From: Subtercola sp. PAMC28395
GTDB lineage: Bacteria > Actinomycetota > Actinomycetes > Actinomycetales > Microbacteriaceae
DNA: 64,000 nt
NCBI RefSeq assembly: GCF_018889995.1
Contig: NZ_CP076547.1
Coordinates: 1,054,001-1,118,000 of the forward strand
Reading direction: 5' to 3'
Shown: in pieces, positions 19,299-26,381 of the stretch
How positions within the stretch are numbered: position 1 is the stretch's first letter
Layout of the letters: every line of letters begins with the position of its first letter
Program-made: the position numbers and the translations under genes
Notes under the pieces: model-generated
Told to the model about the DNA's origin: nothing
Databases searched by the model: none
Seen by the model: only the letters and a program-made list of their open reading frames with translations

Positions 19299-21422
19299 TC
19301 AGGGTCTGGCTGCGAGGATGGCCGCAATACGGTGAGGCACGGTTTCATCCTGCAGCGACGTTGTATCGCCGAGCGGTCGCCCGTCCACCAGGTCTGCCAA
19401 CAGGCGACGCATGATCTTGCCCGAACGGGTCTTGGGCAAGTCCGGCACGACGATGAGGTCACGCGGTTTGGCGATGGCGCCGATCTCACGGGTCACATGC
19501 GCGCGCAGAACGGCGGCCAGCTCGGCCTCGAGGGTCGCCCAGAACACGGGGTCTGCAGCATCCTGAGCAGAGATGTCACGCGAGGGGATCACGAACGCGG
19601 CGATCGCCTCGCCCGTCGTCACGTCGGTTACCCCGACCACGCCTGCCTCCCCGACGTGCGCGTGCGAGACCAGCGCCGACTCGATCTCGATGGTCGAGAG
19701 GCGGTGTCCCGACACGTTGATCACGTCGTCGACGCGGCCGAGCAGCCAGATGTAGCCCTCGTGGTCGTACTTCGCGCCGTCGCCGGCGAAGAAGAAGCCC
19801 TGCGCCGCGTACTTCAGCCAATACGAGTCGCGGTACCGCTCAGGGTTACCCCAGACAGTTCGGGCCATCGACGGCCAGGTTCCGTCGAGCACGAGGTAGC
19901 CGCCAGAGCCGAACGGCACCTCTGCGCCCTGCTCGTCTACGATGCGGGCGGTGAGGCCGGGCAGCGCGAAGGTCGCTGACCCGGGTTTCAGCGTGGTGAC
20001 TCCCGGCAGGGGCGCGATGACGGCCGAGCCCGTCTCGGACTGCCACCACGTGTCGACGATCGGCGCCCGCCCGCCACCGATCTGGTCGTGGAACCACACC
20101 CAGGCCTCCGGGTTGATCGCCTCGCCCACGGTACCGAGCAGCCGGATGCTCGACAGGTCGAACTCGCCCGGCAGCCCGTCGGGGAACCACGTCATGAACG
20201 TGCGGATCAGCGTGGGAGCGGTGTAGTACGTGGTCACGCCGTAGCGTTCGATGATCTCGAAATGCCGGCCCGCGTGCGGGGTGTTCGGCGTGCCTTCGTA
20301 GATCACGCTCGTCGCGCCGTTCGAGAACGGGCCGTACAGAACGTAGGTGTGGGCGGTGACCCAGGCCAGGTCCGCGGTGCACCAGTAGACGTCGGTGGGC
20401 TTCGCGTCGAAGGCGGCCCAGTGGCTCCAGCTGGCCTGGGTCAGGTAGCCGCCGCTCGTGTGCACGAGGCCCTTGGGCTTGCCGGTGGTGCCGCTGGTAT
20501 AGATGATGAAGAGGGGATGCTCGGAGTCGAAGTACTCGGCTTCGTGCGAGTCTTCTGCGGCGTCGACGACGTCGTGCCACCAGACGTCGCGCCCGGGGGT
20601 CCATGGCAGTTCGGGGGTGAGGGCGCCTGTGCGACGGATGACCAGCACGTGCTCGATCGTGTTGACGCCGTTCTCGGGGCCGGCCACGGCCTCGTCGGCA
20701 TTCGCCTTGACGGGCACGGCCTTGCCGCGGCGGAACTGCCCGTCGCTGGTGACCAACAGCTTTGCGCCGGTGTCTTCGACCCGGAACCTCAGCGCCTCGG
20801 CCGAGAACCCGCCGAACACGAGCGAGTGGATCGCCCCGATGCGCGCGATCGCTAGCGTGACGACGATCGTCTCGGGGATGACGGGAAGGTACACGACCAC
20901 GCGGTCGCCGGCCACGATCCCGAGCGCAGTCAGAGCGTTGGCAGCCTTCGCTACGCGGCGCTGCAGCTCGGCGTAGGTGATCTGCTCGCGGTCGCCCGGC
21001 TCGCCCTCGAAGTTGATCGCGACCACGTCGCCACGGCCCGCATCCACGTGCCTGTCGACGCAGTTGACTGCGACGTTCAGTCTTCCGCCGACGAACCACT
21101 GGGCATTCGGGATGCTCAGCAGAGGTTCGCCGTCGCCATCGAGCCCGGTGAAGTACGCGGGCACTTCGCTGCCGGCGCCTCGTGGGTCGCCGAACGCCGT
21201 CCACGCATCGTCGCGGGAGAGCGGGGTGGCCGGCTGCCAGGTGTGCGCCGTGTGCCAGCGCTCGTGCCAGTCGAGGCGATCGGCCTGCTGCTCCCAGTAG
21301 GCGACGGGGTCGGCGGCTGCACGTTCATGTTCACCGGCGTCGACGTTCGCGGCGGCGGTGAACGCCTCGCTCGGCGGGTAGAGGCGGTTCTCGCTGAGGA
21401 GATTCTCGATGGTCGCTGACAC
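19299..21422 (-). CDS. acs: Acetyl-CoA synthetase (AMP-forming)
   Basis: Activates acetate to acetyl-CoA through acetyl-AMP. 707 residues, a little longer than the usual 650. ANL-superfamily motifs: IIYTSGTTGKPKGLVHT (P-loop-like), WWQSETG, YIWLLGRVDDVINVSGHRLS and the C-terminal PKTRSGKIMRRLL holding the lysine that GNAT enzymes acetylate. ATG 21422 lies close to the repeat element at 21497-21640. No acs regulator is adjacent. Confidence 0.96.
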   Translation of the reverse strand: MSATIENLLSENRLYPPSEAFTAAANVDAGEHERAAADPVAYWEQQADRLDWHERWHTAHTWQPATPLSRDDAWTAFGDPRGAGSEVPAYFTGLDGDGEPLLSIPNAQWFVGGRLNVAVNCVDRHVDAGRGDVVAINFEGEPGDREQITYAELQRRVAKAANALTALGIVAGDRVVVYLPVIPETIVVTLAIARIGAIHSLVFGGFSAEALRFRVEDTGAKLLVTSDGQFRRGKAVPVKANADEAVAGPENGVNTIEHVLVIRRTGALTPELPWTPGRDVWWHDVVDAAEDSHEAEYFDSEHPLFIIYTSGTTGKPKGLVHTSGGYLTQASWSHWAAFDAKPTDVYWCTADLAWVTAHTYVLYGPFSNGATSVIYEGTPNTPHAGRHFEIIERYGVTTYYTAPTLIRTFMTWFPDGLPGEFDLSSIRLLGTVGEAINPEAWVWFHDQIGGGRAPIVDTWWQSETGSAVIAPLPGVTTLKPGSATFALPGLTARIVDEQGAEVPFGSGGYLVLDGTWPSMARTVWGNPERYRDSYWLKYAAQGFFFAGDGAKYDHEGYIWLLGRVDDVINVSGHRLSTIEIESALVSHAHVGEAGVVGVTDVTTGEAIAAFVIPSRDISAQDAADPVFWATLEAELAAVLRAHVTREIGAIAKPRDLIVVPDLPKTRSGKIMRRLLADLVDGRPLGDTTSLQDETVPHRIAAILAARP

Positions 21423-21496
21423 CCGTTCGACGCTACAGTGCCGCGGCGGTCGTCGGCCGCGGCACTGTCATGCGGTGTAACAGCCCGCTTGGTGGT

Positions 21497-21640
21497 CGCT
21501 GGTTGAGCAGCCCCGCTTGTGGAGCGTATCGAAACCCGTTTCGCGTGGAGGTTTCGATACAGCGGGCTGCTCGACGCGCTGCGCTTGGAGCGAGCGCCTG
21601 TTCAGGGCGCGCCCGCGGCGCTCGCCTCACTGAACCAGCG
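21497..21640. repeat. Dispersed inverted-repeat element between acs and nitroreductase
   Basis: The outer ends CGCTGGTT (21497-21504) and AACCAGCG (21633-21640) are complementary. Inside, GAGCAGCCC...GTATCGAAACC (21505-21536) pairs with GGTTTCGATAC-AGCGGGCTGCTC (21550-21572). From memory, GGTTTCGATAC...AACCAGCG elements recur in intergenic DNA of Microbacteriaceae; not checked here. No transposase is present. Confidence 0.7.
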
Positions 21641-21646
21641 TGGTCG

Positions 21647-22243
21647 TCAGAGCCCTACGACGATCTCGGCGAGGGTCTTGCGCACGCGCGGCGCAACCTC
21701 ACGGGCGCGGGTCGCTTCGTCGGGAAGGTCGGCCGCTGGGGCCACCACGCCGAGTGCGGTGACGGTCAGCGGCTCCCAGCGCTCGTCGAGTCCGAACGCA
21801 GCACGAAGCCCTTCAGCCTCGATGCCGCCCATCTGGTGCACGTGCAGCCCGTCGGCGTGAGCCTGGATCGCGAGGCTCGCGGCCGCCTGCCCGAGGTCGT
21901 ACGTGGCCCAGCGCTGCGGCTTTCCACTCTCGTCGATGACCTCGGCGACGTTGACGATCAGCACTGCCGCGTTCGGCGTCCAGACCTGGTTGAAGCCCAT
22001 CAGGTTCTCGTTGATCAGGTCGAACGTCGGGGTTCCGCGTCGGCCGACGATGAACTTCCACGGCTGGGTGTTGGCGGCTGATGCCGACCAGCGTGCCGCC
22101 TCGAGGGCTGCGGTGAGGTCCGCTTCGCTGACTTCTGCAGTCGGGTCGAACGACCTCGGGCTCCAGCGCTCGGCCAGTACGTCGAGAATGGGACTGCTGG
22201 TTTCAGCGGTGCGGGTGGGTGCGGTGGTGTCGATCAGTGTCAT
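21647..22243 (-). CDS. Nitroreductase-family FMN oxidoreductase
   Basis: 198 residues. Nitroreductase fold with the FMN-binding RWSPRSFDP motif (about 25-33), the ARWSASAANTQPWKFIVGRR segment (about 50-69) and a C-terminal LGVVAPAADLP stretch. Substrate unknown. The start ATG 22243 follows an AAGGAG Shine-Dalgarno; a longer open frame of 26 more codons is unlikely. It stands alone between two repeat-bearing intergenic regions. Confidence 0.9.
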   Translation of the reverse strand: MTLIDTTAPTRTAETSSPILDVLAERWSPRSFDPTAEVSEADLTAALEAARWSASAANTQPWKFIVGRRGTPTFDLINENLMGFNQVWTPNAAVLIVNVAEVIDESGKPQRWATYDLGQAAASLAIQAHADGLHVHQMGGIEAEGLRAAFGLDERWEPLTVTALGVVAPAADLPDEATRAREVAPRVRKTLAEIVVGL

Positions 22244-22369
22244 GGTTGTGGCTCCTTGGGATTCTCTGCCGGGGATGGTGAGGCGCCGTTGCCACGTTCT
22301 GTACAACATGTGTTCTCGCACAATATTCCATGCGATCGTATCTTTCGTCTCTGCCCTCGCCCCGCACGT

Positions 22370-22426
22370 GGGTGTACCGACTTCTGCTGCTGTAGCACCT
22401 CTGATCGCGCAGAAGTAGGTACACCC
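22370..22426. repeat. Long palindrome upstream of nitroreductase, downstream of threonine aldolase
   Basis: GGGTGTACC-g-ACTTCTGC (22370-22387) pairs with GCAGAAGT-a-GGTACACCC (22409-22426), 17 of 18 pairs, around a 21-nt loop. It follows the stop of the minus-strand aldolase gene, so it may act as its terminator; it has no T tract. Confidence 0.65.
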
Positions 22427-22445
22427 AACGGTTTGGACGGAGGGG

Positions 22446-23624
22446 TCAGGCGGGGAGGAGGGTGCCGAGGGCGGCCGTGAACTCGTCGACGTCTGACTCG
22501 GTCGTGTCGAACGAGCACATCCAGCGCACCTCGCCGGTGGCGTTGTTCCAGTCGTAGAAGCGGAACACCTCGCGCAGCGCGTCAGCGACCCCGGGCGGCA
22601 CGATGGCGAACACCGCGTTCGACTGGGTGGGCTGGGTGAGGGTGACCCCGGGCATCCGCTCGACCGCGCCGCGCAGCCGCTTGGCCATGGCGTTCGAATG
22701 CGAGGCAGAACGCAGCCAGAGGTCGCCCTCGAGCAGGGCGATCAGCTGGGCCGAGACGAAGCGCATCTTCGATGCGAGCTGCATGTTCATCTTGCGGAGG
22801 TAGGTCAGGCCGTCGGATGCCGCGGGGTCGAGTACCACGACGGCCTCCCCGTAGAGCAGGCCGTTCTTGGTTCCGCCGTACGAGAGCACGTCGACGCCGG
22901 CGTCTGTCGTGAACTCGCGGAGCGGCACGCCCAGCGAGGCGGCGGCGTTCGACAGCCGTGCGCCGTCGAGGTGCAGGCGCATGCCGCGCTCGTGTACGTG
23001 GTCGGCGATCGCGCGGATCTCCTGCGGCGTGTAGAGCGTGCCGAGCTCGGTGCTCTGTGTGATCGAGACAGCCAACGGCTGGGCGCGATGTTCGTCGCCC
23101 CAGCCCCAGGCCTCGCGGTCGATGAGTTCGGGGGTGAGCTTGCCGTTCGGTGTTTCGACGGTCAGCAGCTTGAGGCCGCCGACGCGCTCGGGGGCTGCGT
23201 TCTCGTCGGTGTTGATGTGCGCCGTGCTCGCGCAGACGACGGCGCCCCAGCGGGGCAGCATCGATTGCAGGCTGAGCACGTTGGCGCCCGTGCCGTTGAA
23301 CACGGGAAAGGCGGTGGCCTGGTCGCCGAAATGGCCCTGCATGACCTGCTGCAGCCGAGCGGTGTAGACGTCTTCGCCGTACGCGATCTGGTGGCCTTCG
23401 TTGGCTGCGGTGAGAGCGGCCAGGATCTCCGGATGCACGCCCGCATAGTTGTCCGATGCGAAGCCGCGGACCGCGGGGTCGTGCAGGCGCGCGGGGCCGG
23501 GAGTGACGGGGTTGATGTAGCCCGCCGTGGGGGCGGAGGGCATCCTGGGCGCGGTGCCTGGGGTGCCGACCGGGTCTGCCGTGGTGGGCGGAGCAGAGGG
23601 TGTTGTGGGGGATACGTCGGTCAC
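22446..23624 (-). CDS. Low-specificity threonine aldolase (beta-eliminating lyase fold)
   Basis: PLP enzyme splitting threonine/allo-threonine to glycine and acetaldehyde. 392 residues with a 30-residue Pro/Thr/Ala-rich N-terminal extension; the catalytic domain begins near RGFASDNYAGVHPEILAAL. FNGTGANVLSLQSML binds the PLP phosphate, RLHLDGARLSNA carries the Asp that contacts the pyridine nitrogen, and VLSYGGTKNGLLYGEA holds the Schiff-base lysine. The true start may be a downstream codon after the low-complexity extension. Confidence 0.9.
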   Translation of the reverse strand: MTDVSPTTPSAPPTTADPVGTPGTAPRMPSAPTAGYINPVTPGPARLHDPAVRGFASDNYAGVHPEILAALTAANEGHQIAYGEDVYTARLQQVMQGHFGDQATAFPVFNGTGANVLSLQSMLPRWGAVVCASTAHINTDENAAPERVGGLKLLTVETPNGKLTPELIDREAWGWGDEHRAQPLAVSITQSTELGTLYTPQEIRAIADHVHERGMRLHLDGARLSNAAASLGVPLREFTTDAGVDVLSYGGTKNGLLYGEAVVVLDPAASDGLTYLRKMNMQLASKMRFVSAQLIALLEGDLWLRSASHSNAMAKRLRGAVERMPGVTLTQPTQSNAVFAIVPPGVADALREVFRFYDWNNATGEVRWMCSFDTTESDVDEFTAALGTLLPA

Positions 23625-23734
23625 AGCATCCAGTCTCTCTCACGATACGTGCACGTCTCTTGCATTCGGCGCTGCAAAATCCCGGATCTGCCGTTGTCTG
23701 CGCGGACTTCGCGCCGCTGTCCGTACACTCGATC

Positions 23735-23783
23735 GTCCACACGCCTCGCCGCGAGCAGTCTGCACGCGAGACGCCGCGTGGAC
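23735..23783. repeat. 49-bp palindrome, copy 1
   Basis: Ends GTCCAC and GTGGAC, with an inner complementary pair around a loop near GCAGTCTGC. It aligns without gaps to the 49-bp palindrome at 23855-23903. Both lie in the 486-bp gene-free stretch between the aldolase and DUF6421 genes, which otherwise holds only the 14-bp array. Confidence 0.7.
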
Positions 23784-23854
23784 GAACGGGTGGACACGAG
23801 GTCTGGAATCAGCGGCTCGGCGCGGCGTTGATGCCAAGGTCTCTCGACGAAATA

Positions 23855-23903
23855 GTCCACACGCGATACCGCGTGCAGCGTGCACGCGCGCTTCGCTGTG
23901 GAC
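23855..23903. repeat. 49-bp palindrome, copy 2
   Basis: Same ends as copy 1 and the same CCGCG-n-GCAG-nn-TGCACGCG core. Here the stem extends outward to AATAGTCCACA (23851-23861) paired with TGTGGACTATT (23897-23907), with an inner GCGTGCA/TGCACGC stem. Confidence 0.72.
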
Positions 23904-23946
23904 TATTCCGTGGAGGTTCGAGGTCTGACGGTCGGGGCCGGGCGCC

Positions 23947-24094
23947 CGCCCGCACAGATTGCGGTCGCGCCCCGACCGAGGCTCAACGACCGAGGCTCAA
24001 CGACCGAGGCTCAACGACCGACGCTAAGCGACCTAGGCTCAGCGACCGAGGCCCAGCGACCGAGGCCCAGCGGTCGCCCGCACCGTTTGCGGTC
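23947..24094. repeat. Seven-copy 14-bp tandem array bracketed by a 20-bp direct repeat
   Basis: Seven contiguous 14-bp units (consensus CGACCGAGGCTCAA/CGACCGAGGCCCAG) fill 23973-24070 exactly. The 20-bp segments at 23947-23966 and 24075-24094 (CGCCCGCAC...TTGCGGTC) agree at 18 of 20 positions and flank the array. The left three units are identical, as are the last two; the middle ones have diverged. The array is just beyond the DUF6421 stop codon. Confidence 0.85.
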
Positions 24095-24110
24095 ACACGC
24101 GGGGCGAGCG

Positions 24111-25613
24111 TCAGCGCGCGTCGAGCCCAGTGATTCCCGCCGTCGACTCGATGACGCCCGACATCTTCTTGTTCAGGGCCTCATAGAACATCGACAGGGG
24201 GAACTCGTCGGGCAACACTGCGTCGGTGAGACCTCGTGGGGGGCCGTCGAGCGGCAGGGCATCCGGGCCCTTCGCCCAGGCCGAGGCGGGGTTCGGGGTG
24301 ACGGTTGCCGAGACCAGTTCGTAGGCGGCGAGCCAGTGGGCGACCTTCGGTCGGTCGATCGAACGCCAGTACAACTCGTCGATCGCCGCGCCGAGGGCGA
24401 TGACGACGTCGGCGACCTCAGGCCAGTCGATGGTGAGGCGGGTGTCGGTCCAGTGCAGCACGCGGTGCTGGTGCAGCCAGGCGAAGAGCAGCTGGCCGCC
24501 AAGGCCGTCGTAGTTTCGCACGCGGCTGCCGGTGAGCGCGAAGCGGAAGATGCGGTCGAAGATGATGGCGAACTGCACACGGTGCGCGGTTTCGAGGGTG
24601 TGGGCGGGTAGAACTGCTTCGCGTTCGATTCGAACGGCCTCACGAAAGGCCGTCAGGTCGCAACGCAACTCTTCGAGTGTGTAGAGGAAGTACGGCATGC
24701 GCTGTTTGATCATGAAGGGGTCGAAAGGCAGGTCTCCACGCATGTGCGTGCGGTCGTGGATGAGATCCCACATCACGAAGGTCTCTTCGGCCAGCTTCTG
24801 GTCGTCGAGGAGTTCATGTGCCGCGGCCGGGAGCTCGAGCCTGGTGATTTCAGCGGCCTCGCGCACGACGAGCCGGAACCGGGCTGCTTCGCGGTCGGCG
24901 AAGATCGCGCCCCAGGTGAAGGCAGGGATCGCGCGCATCGCGACGGTCTCGGGGAAGAGCACCGCCGAATTGGTGTCATACCCCGCGGTGAAATCGAGGA
25001 ACCGAATGGGCACGAACAGCGCGTTGGAGTAGTCGCCGGCTTCGAGTTCGGCCACGAAATCGGGCCAGATGACCTCGACCGCGACGGCCTCGAAGAGTCG
25101 CTCGGTGCTGCCGTTCTGGGTGAACATCGGAAAGACGACCACGTGCCGCAGCCCATCGACGCGATGGTGCTCGGGGTGGAAGGCGGTGAGTGAATCGAGA
25201 AAGTCGGGGATCGCGTAGCCCTCAGACGCCCAACGCTCGAAATCAACCGCGCTCGCCTCGAGGTAGAGAGCGTCGTGGGCGAATTCGAAGGCCAGTTCTC
25301 GCAGGCTCGACGCGATCTTCGTGACGAGATCGTCGAGCAGCGCGCGGTCGACCACTGTCTCTGCGCCCGATGTCAGAGCGTCTGACGGGGTATCGGGTGT
25401 GAGACGCACAGAGCCGTCCGGCTCCTGGAAGGCCCGCACCAGCGTGACGGCAGATTTCAGCGAGCTCCAGGCGGCCGAAATGGATGCCCGGCCGGCCTTA
25501 TTGGAGGCCTCATCTTCGACCACCTCCGGTTCGCCAGCGATTGCGCTTGTGGTGAATTGATCCGCGGAGAGTCGGTCGGGGGAAGACCGACAAGCAGTGA
25601 TTCGAGTTGACAT
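24111..25613 (-). CDS. DUF6421 family protein
   Basis: 500 residues from ATG 25613, set by GGGAGG three to eight bases upstream; the frame stays open 47 codons further but runs through the structured leader. I recognise the family as an actinobacterial protein of unknown function (DUF6421). Visible features: a polar N-terminus (1-60), then an all-soluble domain with LIHDRTHMRGDLPFDPFMIK (about 320-339), RVQFAIIFDRIFRFALTGSRVRNYDGLGGQLL and WLHQHRVLHWTDTRL. The HDRTH and HQH clusters could bind a metal, which is a guess. No signal peptide or membrane helix. Confidence 0.82.
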   Translation of the reverse strand: MSTRITACRSSPDRLSADQFTTSAIAGEPEVVEDEASNKAGRASISAAWSSLKSAVTLVRAFQEPDGSVRLTPDTPSDALTSGAETVVDRALLDDLVTKIASSLRELAFEFAHDALYLEASAVDFERWASEGYAIPDFLDSLTAFHPEHHRVDGLRHVVVFPMFTQNGSTERLFEAVAVEVIWPDFVAELEAGDYSNALFVPIRFLDFTAGYDTNSAVLFPETVAMRAIPAFTWGAIFADREAARFRLVVREAAEITRLELPAAAHELLDDQKLAEETFVMWDLIHDRTHMRGDLPFDPFMIKQRMPYFLYTLEELRCDLTAFREAVRIEREAVLPAHTLETAHRVQFAIIFDRIFRFALTGSRVRNYDGLGGQLLFAWLHQHRVLHWTDTRLTIDWPEVADVVIALGAAIDELYWRSIDRPKVAHWLAAYELVSATVTPNPASAWAKGPDALPLDGPPRGLTDAVLPDEFPLSMFYEALNKKMSGVIESTAGITGLDAR

Positions 25614-25683
25614 GAGAACCTCCCATCGAGCATTGACTGAGAGGTTGTGTACTCCAGCCACCTGTTGGCTGCACGACCTCTGA
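25614..25683 (-). promoter_or_regulatory. Switch-like structured 5' leader of the DUF6421 gene (candidate riboswitch/attenuator)
   Basis: A TATCGT -10 box at 25690-25695 would start RNA near 25683. The leader can form AGAGGU-c-GUG-CAGCC / GGCUG-gagua-CAC-a-ACCUCU (25676-25681 with 25640-25645, inner stems 25667-25674 with 25647-25659). Alternatively AACCUCUC (25639-25646) pairs over all eight bases, one G-U, with GGGAGGUU (25617-25624), which is the Shine-Dalgarno. The two helices share bases and exclude each other. No known riboswitch class is recognised. Confidence 0.5.
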
Positions 25684-25770
25684 CTCTCGACGATAGGCAA
25701 AATCGCGCCGCAGTTTCGTGACGATCCGGAGGTTTTGTTGCGTGAAGCAGTCATTCCAAGCGACTAAAGA

Positions 25771-25792
25771 GCGTCAGGAATGCTCGTGACGC
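25771..25792 (-). terminator. Hairpin downstream of the YdeI-like gene
   Basis: GCGTCA/TGACGC with a ten-base loop, 15 bp beyond the minus-strand stop at 25807. Short and without a T tract. Confidence 0.4.
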
Positions 25793-25806
25793 AACAGCGC
25801 TGACGA

Positions 25807-26253
25807 CTAGAGCGTTCCTGTGGCGAGAGTGGCCACGGACTTCTCGATGCGTCGCTGGCGGGTCTCGGGTGTCTTCGCGTCATCGATAGTGACGGTGAAC
25901 CGGCGTTTGTTGCTGTACGAGAGCGAGTCGAAGAAGGTGCGGGCGGCAGGCGCCGCGTCGAGAGCGGCGGCAAAGTCCTCGGGAACGATCACTTCGCGAG
26001 GCTGTTCGTCGAGCACGATCTCGACCTCGATCTCGTCGCCGGCAGCGATTCCTGCCCCGGAGCGGACTTCAGCGCTCACTGGCAGCATGATCTCGCCGCG
26101 GTACGGCGTCACCGTGCTGCGGTAGGAGTACCCGTTGATCGTGACGGTCACGGCGTGACGTTTTGCTGAGCCGAGCGATTCGTAGACCTCTGTCGGCACG
26201 TGGATTCCTGTGGCCGTCTTGCCACTGGCCTGCAGGGTCGTGCGAAATTTCAT
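25807..26253 (-). CDS. YdeI/OmpD-associated, DUF1905-domain protein
   Basis: 148 residues. The first 85 form a DUF1905-type beta domain (MKFRTTLQASGKTATGIHVP, SYRSTVTPYRGEIMLPVSAEVR, GDEIEVEIVLD). The last 60 are the YdeI-like segment: PEDFAAALDAAPAARTFFDSL, SNKRRFTVTIDDAKTPETRQRRIEK. Function unknown; relatives are small soluble proteins. ATG 26253 is chosen because the alignment to the family begins at MKF; the 61-codon upstream extension overlaps the divergent gene region. Confidence 0.88.
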   Translation of the reverse strand: MKFRTTLQASGKTATGIHVPTEVYESLGSAKRHAVTVTINGYSYRSTVTPYRGEIMLPVSAEVRSGAGIAAGDEIEVEIVLDEQPREVIVPEDFAAALDAAPAARTFFDSLSYSNKRRFTVTIDDAKTPETRQRRIEKSVATLATGTL

Positions 26254-26381
26254 AGTCACAGAATAGGCCTCCTGCTCCTCGAGCAGAACAGCTCCTCCAC
26301 AAATGGTTGGAGCGGCCGTCGTTGTGCACCGCCGTCGGGTCGGAGGATACGTCAGGATGCGCCGAAGTACCATGGGGCGAT

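Noticed and set aside
23947..24094. Possible CRISPR array
   Set aside because: The 14-bp units are directly contiguous without spacers, and no cas gene is present.
25614..25754. N-terminal extension of the DUF6421 protein by 47 codons
   Set aside because: The extension is polar and unlike a folded start, crosses the structured leader, and a strong Shine-Dalgarno sits at ATG 25613.
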